DNA from: an uncultured Ruminococcus sp.
GTDB taxonomy: Bacteria; Bacillota; Clostridia; Oscillospirales; Ruminococcaceae
Direction: 5' to 3'
DNA: 39,613 bases
Assembly (NCBI GenBank): GCA_937872775.1
Contig: CALMUA010000091.1
Location: 1-39,613 of the forward strand
In this document: positions 1 through 9,309 of the stretch, one piece after another
How the letters are laid out: each line of letters starts with the position of its first letter
Position numbering within the stretch: position 1 is the first letter of the stretch
Program-made: the position numbers and the translations under genes
The notes under the pieces: model-generated
Database searches by the model: none
Seen by the model: the letters and a program-made list of their open reading frames with translations, nothing else
Told to the model about the DNA's origin: nothing

Positions 1-109
1 AAGTATATATATATACGAATTTTTATTGATAATGAATTTTATATGTCTGTCCTATGACTATTCTTTAAAAGGTATTTTCATCCTGTATAATAAAAAACTT
101 AAACCCAGA

Positions 110-409
110 TTACGGAGTAACTACTAAATCTATTCCCTTTTTATCAATCAGGTCAATAATTGAATTAACTTTTTTTCTCAAAAGCACTGTATAAACCAGT
201 GCTTTTTTCATATCATTCTTCATAATATACAAATCAATTCTTCCTGATAATGAATCAATAAACCTAATTTTTGCTTCAAGTTCATTATTATCACCGGAAA
301 GCAGAAGCAAGCCAAAATTGTATAGATTTTCCTTTTTATAAAGTTTATCTGTAATTTTAAATGTACTGGCATTTATAAACTCAGCATCAACTTTTTCAGA
401 AACATTCAT
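110..409 (-). CDS. hypothetical protein, last gene of the dynamin operon
   Basis: A 99-residue soluble protein that I do not recognise. It is mostly predicted helical and charged, with no signal peptide, membrane segment or catalytic motif. The ATG at 409 follows an AAGGAGA site eight bases upstream, inside the end of the preceding gene, and only three bases separate the two genes. It is therefore very likely translated together with the 373-residue protein and both GTPases. By position it could be a small accessory or adaptor of the GTPase complex, which is inference only. No clear terminator is visible between its stop and the window edge. Confidence 0.7.
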   Translation of the reverse strand: MNVSEKVDAEFINASTFKITDKLYKKENLYNFGLLLLSGDNNELEAKIRFIDSLSGRIDLYIMKNDMKKALVYTVLLRKKVNSIIDLIDKKGIDLVVTP

Positions 410-412
410 AAA

Positions 413-1534
413 TTACTTCTCCTTCTCTGAATCTGCATATATGATTTTATTTATTATCTTCAGCTTTGAATCAGCAGCCTGGTATAGCATCTGCTTAAGC
501 TGAATATAAAAATAATCTTCTATTCTCTTTGTAAATTCTGTAATTATATTATTTTTATTGAGTACTTCCTTATATTCAAGTTCAGTTTTAGAACATGAGA
601 TCTTAACATGATTTGCAAAGCTGCGATTAAAAAGGTCTATGGCTGATTTCTTTATAATCATTTCCTCCTGCTCCAAACGGAAACTCATGATTTCAGAAAT
701 ATAGTCAAGATAGAAATCGGATATTTCATTCATAATATCAGAGTTTAAATCAAGATACATATTTTTAAAATCATTTTCAAAAATAAGCCATATGTCTTCA
801 GCTTTTTTATCTATATTTCCAAACTCAAACAATTTCACAAATCTTGCAAATTCGTCAGGATTGTTAAAAGAAAAATAATGCTCATATGTTCTTTCAAGAA
901 ATGTCTTATAATGAATATCAAATCTGTTATCTATTCTATACTGAGAACTTTTTAGTTCTTTTGAATATTTACTTTTAAAGAATCTGACATTATCAGGAAC
1001 TGCCCTGAATATTTCTGTTTTATCCGAATTAAGAAAATACTCATAAATCTTTATATTAAATACTCCGAACTCGTTATATGCCTGTTTTAATATTTCATCT
1101 GATTTTTGTATATCTGTGTAACCCGCACGTCTTTTTTCATTATAAAGTATGACATTTATACCTGCGCTTCCTGCTTTACGACACATTTTATCGACAAGAT
1201 AATGAAGATCTTCCTTGTTATATGGAAAATCTGCAAAAATAAGCACTTTTCCTATTTTAACTTTATTCTGATCAGTTAATATTGTTTTTACATCAATACC
1301 TGAAACCGGAAATTCAAGTATTCTGCCATCAGGAATCTTTGATGTGTATACCATTATTTTCTTTCCGTCAGATATCACATTTTCTTCATTGGAATGAATA
1401 AATATATAGTTTTTGCTTATTTTGAATGAATTTGTATCAATAATTTGTCCGTCCGGCATAAGTTCCTGTGCAAATCTATACCTGATATCATCGCCTACAC
1501 AAATAATGAAATTGTTATTTCCTATGTTCCTCAT
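413..1534 (-). CDS. hypothetical protein associated with tandem dynamin-like GTPases
   Basis: A 373-residue protein that I cannot assign. The first 170 or so residues alternate hydrophobic strands and helices (for example FIICVGDD near the start and KVLIFADFP near residue 100), in the manner of a Rossmann or degenerate GTPase fold, but no P-loop is present. The rest is charged and helical. A GGAGG site lies six bases before a GTG at 1537 and nine before the ATG at 1534; I chose the ATG. It follows the second dynamin gene after about 128 bases. A weak hairpin, AGTC-GCTT paired with AAGC-GACT, sits just upstream of the ribosome site. It may be a catalytically dead partner of the GTPases (inference). 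Confidence 0.7.
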   Translation of the reverse strand: MRNIGNNNFIICVGDDIRYRFAQELMPDGQIIDTNSFKISKNYIFIHSNEENVISDGKKIMVYTSKIPDGRILEFPVSGIDVKTILTDQNKVKIGKVLIFADFPYNKEDLHYLVDKMCRKAGSAGINVILYNEKRRAGYTDIQKSDEILKQAYNEFGVFNIKIYEYFLNSDKTEIFRAVPDNVRFFKSKYSKELKSSQYRIDNRFDIHYKTFLERTYEHYFSFNNPDEFARFVKLFEFGNIDKKAEDIWLIFENDFKNMYLDLNSDIMNEISDFYLDYISEIMSFRLEQEEMIIKKSAIDLFNRSFANHVKISCSKTELEYKEVLNKNNIITEFTKRIEDYFYIQLKQMLYQAADSKLKIINKIIYADSEKEK

Positions 1535-1662
1535 CACAACAAACCTCCGGTTGAGATTTTTTTTAAGTCCCGCTTATGCAAGCCAGACTGAATAAGAGAT
1601 CATTTTCTGTCTCATAAATACATATTACAGCCGCCCGACAGGCATAAGACATTTTTATTTTG

Positions 1663-3963
1663 CTATATTGCTATTTTGCCGTCAGTAGAATCAGCATTCA
1701 AAGCAATTTTTAATTCCTCTATCCTCAGATACAGAGTTTTAATCATTCCTATCTGTTTTTTAATATTTTTAATTTTATTTACCTTTTCATCCTTTGACAG
1801 TGAAAGCTGATATTTAAGAGCATTAATATTTTTATTTATCAGATCAAATCTTCTGTTGAGATCATTATTGAGAAGTTCATCGAGCCTTAAAATAAAACTA
1901 TGTGTAAATTTATTAATTTCCTCAGCTGCAATATTTGAATAAGAGTTAATACCGTCATTATAAAATGCTTCAATATACATTTTCTTTTTAAGAAATAATG
2001 CTATATTTTCACGGACATATCTATCCTTAAATCCTGTTCTTCTTTCATCAAGCTGTTTATGAAGCTCCGAGAGTATTGATGTTTTCATATGTATTTCTTC
2101 ATTGAGTTCTTCACTTGGTTTACCATTGTATACAATGGTATTTAACAAAACTGTTTTTTCTCTTATCTGTTGTGAATATTCAGCAAGTCTTTGCTCCACA
2201 TCACGTTTCCATGCACGTGTTTCAGTATCATCAATATATTCAGTTGTTTCAGTAATTTTCTTTCGTCTGAATAAATTGAGCAAACTAAACCTGTTTTTTT
2301 CTTCTGTAGTATAAATTCTTTTTACCTTAGGCTTTTCAAGTCCGTTTTCATACTGCTGCTTTTCATCTTTTAAGAGATTAAGATCATGCCTTATCTTTTC
2401 TCTCTCTTTTTCAGATTTTAAAGCCTTCATATATTTTGATGACAGAATATCAAGTTCCTCTTGTATAACATTGATTTCACTGGTTATTCTGTTTACACCG
2501 TCCTGATACTGTTCAATTCCAAGCTCAAACGAATTTTCTGTCTGGTTATACTTACAATCAGGACAAATAGTAAATTCATATTCAGTGACAAGAATACGTA
2601 CTGACTCGGCTATATCCGGAAGATATCGTGCCATAACATTTGACATATCTGATACAAGTTTTTCTTTCATTTCAAATGTAGCAGCACTTACTCCATTATT
2701 AATTATTGATGGCAAACTCTTCTCAAGTTCAATCAATTCTTCAGTAGTCTGAAAACTCTCCAGATTTGCAAGCTGTCTTCCTTTAAAAAGTCTGACTTTT
2801 GTTACTGCAAAATCAATAATATTTTTTTTGCACTTTTCAACATCAGCATATATTCGTGACTTAAGTTTATTCATCTTTTCTTCAGTTTCATGTATTTTTT
2901 CAGATAACTCATCAATTATCTGCTGAGCATCATCATTATTTACAGCTGATTCATAAATGCTGCATTCAAGTTCAAGATTTTTCAGAGTTTCATCTATCAT
3001 CTTGGAAGCTCTTAATACCGGAGTAATCAAACCATCTCTGGCCTTATTTCCTTCAGTAATAAAGTGCCATAATCCATCTTCGAATTCTTCCATTCTAGAT
3101 ATTTTAAGCAATTTGTATTTTTCATTATCACACAATGATGAATGACCTCTGTATGAAAGATTCTGTGATGATCTTGACACCAGTGCCTGGTATGCTGAAA
3201 CACACCAGAATTCAGGTACATCAGAATTATCAGGGAATATTTTTCCAAAATTTTTAAGCATATTTTTTGCTACTGTTTCATATGATTCATTTTCGTTCTT
3301 TTTAATCTGGTCAATCTTGTTGAGTACAAATATTATCTTATTTGCTTTTGTCTTTATCTGACTGAGAAATTCAAATTCAGACTTTCCTCCTGGTCGATCA
3401 GCACTGAACATAAAAAGACATACATTTGATTTCATTATCTGTGCCTCTGTAATTTCCCTGTGTCCGTCTGCTGTACCATTAAGGCCCGGAGTATCCACCA
3501 AGGTAATATTACCATTTAAGAAATCTGAATCAAGAAACAGGTCAAGATGATTTACAGTAGCAGCTACTGGTATATCACTTCGCGTACTTACGTAATGTGA
3601 AATAACATCTGTTTCAATGCTATCTATATCTTCACTGCTTCCGTCAGCATAATATACTTTGCCCTTCTGCTCGTTATCCGCCTTGCTTTTATGGCGCAAA
3701 AAAGTAACAGTAGCAGTTGTTTCATCAGAATATGAAGGAAGTATTTTTTCACCCATAAGGGCATTTAAAAATGTTGATTTTCCAACACTGAATTCGCCTA
3801 CTATTACTATAGAAAACTCCTCTTTATTAAGCATTTCAATAAAGTCCGATATAATGGAGGATTCTGCTATATAGCCATTTTCATTATAAAATCTTCGAAT
3901 ATCTTTAAGAACTAAATCCGTTTCGATTTTTTTATCTTCGTACTGAGCCAGATGTCTGTTCAT
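1663..3963 (-). CDS. dynamin-like GTPase (second of tandem pair)
   Basis: Bacterial dynamin-family GTPase of 766 residues, expected to act on membranes by nucleotide-driven assembly. The N-terminal GTPase domain shows a P-loop GEFSVGKST, a switch threonine in ETTATVT, the G3 motif DTPGLNG and a canonical G4 motif NKID. Long charged coiled-coil segments fill the remaining 500 residues, with a CPDC pair near the middle and a KRIYTTEEK/RRKK basic patch. The start was placed at the ATG at 3963 because AAGGTGG lies nine bases before it; the frame is open further upstream without such a site. It overlaps the upstream GTPase gene by 32 bases, which suggests translational coupling and a stoichiometric pair. 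Tandem bacterial dynamins of this kind often form hetero-oligomers (family knowledge). Confidence 0.88.
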   Translation of the reverse strand: MNRHLAQYEDKKIETDLVLKDIRRFYNENGYIAESSIISDFIEMLNKEEFSIVIVGEFSVGKSTFLNALMGEKILPSYSDETTATVTFLRHKSKADNEQKGKVYYADGSSEDIDSIETDVISHYVSTRSDIPVAATVNHLDLFLDSDFLNGNITLVDTPGLNGTADGHREITEAQIMKSNVCLFMFSADRPGGKSEFEFLSQIKTKANKIIFVLNKIDQIKKNENESYETVAKNMLKNFGKIFPDNSDVPEFWCVSAYQALVSRSSQNLSYRGHSSLCDNEKYKLLKISRMEEFEDGLWHFITEGNKARDGLITPVLRASKMIDETLKNLELECSIYESAVNNDDAQQIIDELSEKIHETEEKMNKLKSRIYADVEKCKKNIIDFAVTKVRLFKGRQLANLESFQTTEELIELEKSLPSIINNGVSAATFEMKEKLVSDMSNVMARYLPDIAESVRILVTEYEFTICPDCKYNQTENSFELGIEQYQDGVNRITSEINVIQEELDILSSKYMKALKSEKEREKIRHDLNLLKDEKQQYENGLEKPKVKRIYTTEEKNRFSLLNLFRRKKITETTEYIDDTETRAWKRDVEQRLAEYSQQIREKTVLLNTIVYNGKPSEELNEEIHMKTSILSELHKQLDERRTGFKDRYVRENIALFLKKKMYIEAFYNDGINSYSNIAAEEINKFTHSFILRLDELLNNDLNRRFDLINKNINALKYQLSLSKDEKVNKIKNIKKQIGMIKTLYLRIEELKIALNADSTDGKIAI

Positions 3964-6274
3964 ATTCCAATTCCACCTTAAGTTCATTATACATTTGTTC
4001 AATTTTCACTATTTCGTTCTTCTTGTTTTTATATCTGTTTTGTATATCTATAAGGTTTCCGTTTATTATCTCATCAAGCACATTGTTCTTTTCCATTAAT
4101 CTTTTTTCAAATTCATTCTTTATATATCCGCTTACAAGCTTTGCATTTGAATCAACATCAGCCTCCAGAGAATCCTTGAAAAGTTTTATTATTGAAGAAT
4201 CTCCTTCATAAAGATACTTCTCAATATCACCACGAAGCTGCTTCTTTCTGAGGTTAAGATATTCTGATTCCAGTCTTTCTTCAAACATGGAAAGTTCGTC
4301 TTTTTTTGCAGCAATTTCATGTGTCAGGATCTCCATTTTTCTGTTATATGAATCAAATTCCTTGTCATGGAGTTCAATCTTTTCTTCCAGACTACATTTC
4401 TTAGCTTCAAGATTTGAAAGTTCACGATTTATAGCTTCACGTTCATTATCAGTACTTTCTTTTATTTCTCTCTTTTTTCTATCCCATTCAAAGCCTCTTG
4501 AGTCATCGTACTGCGGTACTTGTCTTGTAGATTTCTTCTTGCCAATAAGGAACTGGAAGAATCTTCCTACGCCCTTTCTGTCCTCTTCAAATTCCTCAAC
4601 TATATATCTTACATCCTCAATAGGTCTATCACCAAGCGCAGCTTCTCTTCTTCGCTGTGAAGCAATAAGTTCATTTTTTTTGTTTTTGTCAGACTCAATC
4701 TGTGCAAATATTTTTTCAATTTCATTTTTAAAGCCTGTTTTCTGGGAATTAAAGTCATTAAGAAATTTTTTGTTATTAATTGCAATCTGCTCAAGATTTT
4801 TAATATCATTTTTTATACTGTCAGCTGCGAGTTCCTTGGTTATTGCATCGGATATTTTAAGATCCGTTTTATTTTTATCTATAATGCTTATTATATCACT
4901 GTATTCGTCAATACGAGATAATATAGTTTTATAAACAAGCTGAAAACAATTTTCTTTCTTATAATCATACTCAGTCTGATACTCATCAATAAGACGCTGA
5001 ATTATTTTTTTATATTCTTTTTTTTCAAGCTTTTCTTCAAATTCCTGATAGTTCTTTTCACTGTTTATAATGTTTGAAATAGTATCAAATATATTTTTTA
5101 TATTCTCATCAATATCGTTGCAAAGAATTCTTTTGTTTTCTTCAAAAAGTTGAGCAATTAATGCATATAACTGCTCCAGAACGTTTTCCTGATTTTCATT
5201 GATATTACGTTTCTGATTCTTTATCTGGCTGATATCCTTGAACGCTCTGTCCTTAAGAATTGAATTTTCAACTTCACTCTGTTTCTTTTTTGATATCATC
5301 AGAATATATTCCATTAAGTTCATTACTGTATAGCAGTTGGATATGTATCTGTTATGTTGAAAATTCACATCATTTATTATGGATTTAAGTATCTGTTCAA
5401 AAACAGAAAAATTTGATTCTTCATAAATTGCTTTTCTTGATTCATCATTAATATCACAAAAATCATCTTCATACAATCTGGTAATCGATTTGTCTTTTCC
5501 TGCAAGTGCCTTTAATGCAGACATACCACAGTAATGTGTTATTAATTTTCTTGAACTCTGACTTGTAATGAATTTACTGATATTTTCTTTTATTGACTCT
5601 ATCTTATCATCAACACTTTCACCCTCTGATACATTCAATTCATCAATAAAATTGTAAATAAAAATAAATGTGTTCTGATAATTGGAAATATACTTGATAA
5701 ATTCAATATCTGTCTGAGCAAGGCCACGTTTGGGAAATAAATAAATACACGCATGAGCCTGTTTTATTTCTTCAATTGTAAGTTCACGATGCTTATCCGC
5801 TAATCCATTAAGACCAGGAGTATCTACAATTACCAGTTCTTCATCAACATCAATAAAATTAATAAATATATCAACACTTTTTACTTCTGTAACTACATCA
5901 ATATCTGATTGTGTTGTAGTGTATTTTTCAAGGTCCTCAAGCTTCTCAAGCTGTTTGGATGTGTTATCAGAAAATTTAATAACACATGTATTTATTCTGG
6001 TATCATTTGCCTTGACATTGTGAATATAAGTAAGTGCAGCAGTTGTTTCAAGAGTAGCATGTTTTAACAGATCTTTTCCTGCTATTGCATTGATAAAGGT
6101 AGATTTACCGGAACTAAATTCCCCTACTACAGCAATTTTAAACTCATTTACATCAATTCTTGATTCTAATGCACTGATTGTATCTTTGATGTTGGTTCCA
6201 TCATGAATTACCGAATATCCCTTAAGGCTATTCAGTTTTTGTTTTAAATCACAATCAACCATAATAAATAACAT
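3932..6274 (-). CDS. dynamin-like GTPase (first of tandem pair)
   Basis: Dynamin-family GTPase of about 780 residues, first gene of the operon. P-loop GEFSSGKST near residue 50, switch threonines in ETTAALT, and G3 motif DTPGLNG are intact. The G4 position, however, reads NFID where NKxD is expected, so the guanine-specificity lysine is missing. The rest is long coiled coil. The frame stays open to 6337, but that start would lie inside the promoter at 6328-6356, so translation must begin at the ATG at 6274 or the ATG at 6262; a GAGAGGGG purine run is close to both. The unusual G4 suggests a partner with altered nucleotide handling beside its canonical neighbour (inference). Confidence 0.87.
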   Translation of the reverse strand: MLFIMVDCDLKQKLNSLKGYSVIHDGTNIKDTISALESRIDVNEFKIAVVGEFSSGKSTFINAIAGKDLLKHATLETTAALTYIHNVKANDTRINTCVIKFSDNTSKQLEKLEDLEKYTTTQSDIDVVTEVKSVDIFINFIDVDEELVIVDTPGLNGLADKHRELTIEEIKQAHACIYLFPKRGLAQTDIEFIKYISNYQNTFIFIYNFIDELNVSEGESVDDKIESIKENISKFITSQSSRKLITHYCGMSALKALAGKDKSITRLYEDDFCDINDESRKAIYEESNFSVFEQILKSIINDVNFQHNRYISNCYTVMNLMEYILMISKKKQSEVENSILKDRAFKDISQIKNQKRNINENQENVLEQLYALIAQLFEENKRILCNDIDENIKNIFDTISNIINSEKNYQEFEEKLEKKEYKKIIQRLIDEYQTEYDYKKENCFQLVYKTILSRIDEYSDIISIIDKNKTDLKISDAITKELAADSIKNDIKNLEQIAINNKKFLNDFNSQKTGFKNEIEKIFAQIESDKNKKNELIASQRRREAALGDRPIEDVRYIVEEFEEDRKGVGRFFQFLIGKKKSTRQVPQYDDSRGFEWDRKKREIKESTDNEREAINRELSNLEAKKCSLEEKIELHDKEFDSYNRKMEILTHEIAAKKDELSMFEERLESEYLNLRKKQLRGDIEKYLYEGDSSIIKLFKDSLEADVDSNAKLVSGYIKNEFEKRLMEKNNVLDEIINGNLIDIQNRYKNKKNEIVKIEQMYNELKVELEYEQTSGSVRR

Positions 6275-6327
6275 ACCCCTCTCGCTTAATTTCAATTTAT
6301 CGTTAAATAAAGCATTTCTTATTAAGT

Positions 6328-6356
6328 AGCATAACATTTTTTATGCACTTTGTCAA
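6328..6356 (-). promoter_or_regulatory. promoter of the dynamin operon
   Basis: On the minus strand TTGACA (6351-6356) and TATGCT (6328-6333) are separated by 17 bases, a near-consensus vegetative promoter. Transcription would start near 6321, giving a leader of about 45 bases and excluding the longer reading-frame start at 6337. Confidence 0.75.
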
Positions 6357-6480
6357 TGAAAAATTTGTATGATTTTTCATGTGAGTATATAGTAAAATTA
6401 TAAAGTTTTCTATTGAAAAAATAATAAAATCATCGTATAATTTATATCATAGTTATAATCTATAATATAAACTGAAGCTA

Positions 6481-6602
6481 TTACTGCCAGTATTTATCTG
6501 TTGTTAAATATGATCCGTCATCATTTTCAAAAAAATGAGCATCATCAACTCGCAAATATGTAATCCCTATTCTCAGGAGCAGTTGACTGTTGCCTGACTT
6601 AT
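6481..6602 (-). pseudogene. possible C-terminal coding remnant
   Basis: The 380-base gap between the dynamin promoter and the next gene holds an open minus-strand frame ending at the TAA at 6481. Its last 40 codons read like real protein in this genome's codon style and end in GSYLTTDKYWQ, but there is no start codon or ribosome site. It may be the tail of a decayed gene. I do not recognise the family, and a chance open frame of this length is also possible. Nothing else is visible in the gap except the promoter and the terminator hairpin at 6611-6651. Confidence 0.25.
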
Positions 6603-6610
6603 AATTAAAA

Positions 6611-6651
6611 GCATTTGTTCTGAGCAAATAATAATTGCTCAGAACATATGC
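6611..6651 (-). terminator. intrinsic terminator after the 305-residue gene
   Basis: An 11-bp perfect stem (GTTCTGAGCAA with TTGCTCAGAAC), extended by a few more pairs, begins a few bases past the stop at 6657. It is followed by a short U-rich tract on the minus strand and a seven-T run on the plus strand, so it could work in both directions. Confidence 0.7.
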
Positions 6652-6656
6652 TTTTT

Positions 6657-7574
6657 TTATTTAATAATATCAAGATATGTATTCATTCTTTCTTGAAGAT
6701 TAAAAAGTATATTATAGTAATCTGTTATACCACTGGCAAGCAGTTTTTTAATTTGTACAGACATCTTGTCTATAACAGTTGAAATCTTAACTGCAAGTTC
6801 ATTAAGATCATTTTCAGTTTCACTGCAATAATTGATAAGTCGCCCATGATTATCATATCCGTGTTTTGAAACTCCTAAAAACTTTTTTGCCAATAATACA
6901 TCATATTTATTTAATGCAAATAATATTCCCATGCAGTCAGCAACAAGTTCATTCCAGATAATATTTTTACATCCGCCATACATTTTTCGGCATACGTAAT
7001 GTGTACATGCATAATATATCTTTATCTTCAGAGAAATATCATTCCAAAGAAGCTTTGCGTATCCCGATTTTTCATAAGTGATACCGCTGTAATCAGAACG
7101 CTTTATAACAATAAGTGTGTCCTGATAATTCTGTCTGTTGTTTGTAAAATTTTTAAGTTCTGAACTCCACATAACAGAATCGCCACCACTGAATAAATAA
7201 TCCTGCATATGCTTTTCTATTTTTCTCCAGTTAGTTATTCCTTCTATTTCTGCGGTCTCTATCTTATCAGGAATACACGCTGGTTCACCTCTGTATGCCA
7301 TAATCTGAAGGAAGCGTTCAAAATCTGAGTTATTATAAATATACAAAATTTCTACCTTACCAGCAGGCGTAATTTCAGTAAAAAGCCTGTCATATTTGCT
7401 GCATTTAAAACCACTTAATTCATTTTGTATTTTTTTAAATACCTCTGGTGGTGTTTTACCGTAATGTACTATATCTGAATATAACCCTGTACCTGATATC
7501 CCCTTCTCAGGTGCAAGATATAACTGATTATATTTCTGTGCCATCTGTTCAATTACAGGTATTATGTTATTCAC
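6657..7574 (-). CDS. hypothetical protein with a possible metal-binding H...E..D segment
   Basis: A 305-residue soluble protein that I do not recognise. A central segment reads THYVCRKMYG followed by WNELVADCMGIL; the spaced His, Glu and Asp in predicted helices resemble metal-ligand arrangements of some hydrolases, but this is only a resemblance. No signal peptide or membrane helix is visible. A GTG at 7574 has GGAGGGG five bases upstream and is my chosen start; an ATG at 7592 with AAGGA ten bases upstream is the alternative. The gene is monocistronic, with its own promoter at 7656-7684 and terminator at 6611-6651. Confidence 0.7.
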   Translation of the reverse strand: MNNIIPVIEQMAQKYNQLYLAPEKGISGTGLYSDIVHYGKTPPEVFKKIQNELSGFKCSKYDRLFTEITPAGKVEILYIYNNSDFERFLQIMAYRGEPACIPDKIETAEIEGITNWRKIEKHMQDYLFSGGDSVMWSSELKNFTNNRQNYQDTLIVIKRSDYSGITYEKSGYAKLLWNDISLKIKIYYACTHYVCRKMYGGCKNIIWNELVADCMGILFALNKYDVLLAKKFLGVSKHGYDNHGRLINYCSETENDLNELAVKISTVIDKMSVQIKKLLASGITDYYNILFNLQERMNTYLDIIK

Positions 7575-7655
7575 CTTAACCCCTCCGTTCATTGTTAAAT
7601 AATCCTTATATCTAAGTTTGATAAACCCTATCCTATATATATTTTTTACACTGTT

Positions 7656-7684
7656 ATTGTATCACATATTATGCGTTATGTCAA
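7656..7684 (-). promoter_or_regulatory. promoter of the 305-residue hypothetical gene
   Basis: Minus-strand TTGACA (7679-7684) and TACAAT (7656-7661) with a 17-base spacer. The start site would be near 7649, giving a leader of roughly 60-75 bases. Confidence 0.7.
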
Positions 7685-7740
7685 TAAAAGATTGCTTTTT
7701 TTATAGTATAACGTGATAAAATCCATATTTAGGTCTAATA

Positions 7741-7773
7741 AAAGACCGCATAGTTCTTAACCATGCAGTCTTT
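7741..7773 (-). terminator. intrinsic terminator of mgtE
   Basis: Hairpin about 50 bases past the mgtE stop: AAAGAC/GTCTTT, GCAT/ATGC and GTT/AAC paired around a CTT loop with two mismatches, followed on the minus strand by CTTTTATTAG. Its loop-distal half closely resembles the terminator at 18227-18259. Confidence 0.65.
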
Positions 7774-7826
7774 ATGTTTATTATTTATACAATCAGCAGT
7801 ATTATCATACTGCAAATATAAAAAAT

Positions 7827-9197
7827 TTAAATATGAAGCAGTACTGTTGCAAGCTCCATATAAACAAGCAGTGTAACAGTATCAACAATTGTTGAAATAA
7901 AAGGACTGGCCATAACTGCAGGATCAAATCCTATTTTCTTAGCAACTAATGGAAGCAGGCTGCCCATAAGCTTTGCACAAAATATAGTTACACAAAGAGT
8001 AAGGCATATTACAAGTGCAATCATAAATGAAATATTAACACCAAGCAACAATTTATCTATAATCATTATTCTGATGAATGACACAATAGCAAGAGAAATT
8101 CCGCATAAAATAGCAACTCTGAATTCTTTCCACAAGACTTTTGGTATATCTCTGAATTCTATTTCACCAAGTGAAATTCCACGTATTACTGTAACGGAAG
8201 ACTGACTTCCTGAATTTCCTCCGGTACCCATAAGCATAGGAATGTACGCTGTAAGAACAAGCTGTGCGGAAAGTGCTTTTTCAAAAGACGATATGATCAT
8301 TCCTGTAAATGTAGCCGATATCATTAAAAGCATAAGCCATGGAATACGCATCTTCCATATATTAATAGCAGATGTTTTTAAATAAGGTCTTTCAGCTGGT
8401 ATCATAGCAGCCATTTTTGCAAAGTCTTCCTCAGCTTCATCATGAATTACATCAATAGCATCATCAACTGTAATTATACCAACAAGACGATTTTCAGCAT
8501 CTACAACAGGTAAAGCAAGAAAATCATATTTTCCTATTATCTGAGTTACACTTTCCTTATCCTCAAGAGTTGTAACACTTATAACATGATCGTCCATTAT
8601 TTCTTCAATTTTTGCTTCTCTGTCTGATATCAGAAGAGTAGCTACCATAATAAGCCCGATAAGTTTTCTGTTTTCATCAGTTACATAGCATGTATAAATT
8701 GTTTCCTTTTTGATAGCAACCTTTCTTATGAATGTAAACGCCTGATCAACAGTCATTTGTTTTTTCAGACAAACATATTCGGTTGTCATTATACTTCCTG
8801 CACTGTCATCAGGATATTTAAGCAATTCATTAATTGACTTACGGCTGGCAGGGGTTGAATTGGCAAGAATACGTTTAACAACTGTAGCAGGCATCTCCTC
8901 AATAATATCAACTGTATCATCAATGAATAGGTCATCAAGAACTTCTTTGAGTTCAACATCACTGAAAAGCTCAATAAGATACTGCTGCTGATCTGCACCA
9001 AGCTCAACAAAAACCTCAGTAGCCATTTCTTTAGATAAAATTCGAAACAATACAGGGTACTGTTCTTTTGTAAGATTCTCAAAAAATTCTGCAATATCCT
9101 GTGGCTCTGCATAAGATATGAGTGCATGTAATTCTGAATACTTTTTTTGTTCAAGCAAATCAATAATCTGCTCTAATGAAATAGTTCCGTTTTTCAT
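7827..9197 (-). CDS. mgtE: magnesium transporter MgtE
   Basis: A 456-residue MgtE-family Mg2+ channel of the cell membrane. The order is typical: an N-terminal helical superhelix domain (residues 1-130), two CBS domains (about 135-255), a plug helix, then five membrane helices from about residue 285. Family hallmarks include the GTGGNSGSQSS loop and the pore-side segment DPAVMASPFISTIVD with its conserved Asp. The cytosolic domains normally close the pore when internal Mg2+ is high (family knowledge). The ATG at 9197 has GGAGG seven bases upstream. A long structured leader with a terminator-like hairpin precedes it, so expression is probably set by transcription attenuation. It stands alone as a transcription unit. 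Confidence 0.95.
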   Translation of the reverse strand: MKNGTISLEQIIDLLEQKKYSELHALISYAEPQDIAEFFENLTKEQYPVLFRILSKEMATEVFVELGADQQQYLIELFSDVELKEVLDDLFIDDTVDIIEEMPATVVKRILANSTPASRKSINELLKYPDDSAGSIMTTEYVCLKKQMTVDQAFTFIRKVAIKKETIYTCYVTDENRKLIGLIMVATLLISDREAKIEEIMDDHVISVTTLEDKESVTQIIGKYDFLALPVVDAENRLVGIITVDDAIDVIHDEAEEDFAKMAAMIPAERPYLKTSAINIWKMRIPWLMLLMISATFTGMIISSFEKALSAQLVLTAYIPMLMGTGGNSGSQSSVTVIRGISLGEIEFRDIPKVLWKEFRVAILCGISLAIVSFIRIMIIDKLLLGVNISFMIALVICLTLCVTIFCAKLMGSLLPLVAKKIGFDPAVMASPFISTIVDTVTLLVYMELATVLLHI

Positions 9198-9227
9198 AAA
9201 TCTTCCTCCGAAATTTTAATTTTAAAT

Positions 9228-9266
9228 AAAAAAATCAGGGTTAAGGTCTAAAAACACGAAACCGAT
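9228..9266 (-). terminator. attenuator-like hairpin in the mgtE leader
   Basis: On the minus strand ATCGGTT (9266-9260) pairs with AACCCTGAT (9242-9234) around a 17-base loop, with single-base bulges, and is followed directly by a run of U residues. It sits 30 bases upstream of the mgtE start codon, where an intrinsic terminator of a riboswitch expression platform would lie. The stem is weak, so function is uncertain. Confidence 0.45.
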
Positions 9267-9309
9267 AAATAATTAATGTCCGTATGGCTTATTTAATTCT
9301 ATACAAATC

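Noticed and set aside
1..109. Repeat or replication feature in the TA-rich left edge
   Set aside because: Only a short TA run and ordinary AT-rich sequence; no iterons, DnaA boxes or terminal repeats are visible.
1567..1590. Terminator between the second dynamin gene and the 373-residue gene
   Set aside because: The hairpin AGTC-GCTT/AAGC-GACT has internal mismatches and is followed on the minus strand by an A-run, not a U-run.
4287..4934. Plus-strand 215-codon frame inside the dynamin gene
   Set aside because: It is antisense to a well-supported GTPase, rich in Ser/Phe/Leu as expected of a shadow frame, and has no homology or ribosome site.
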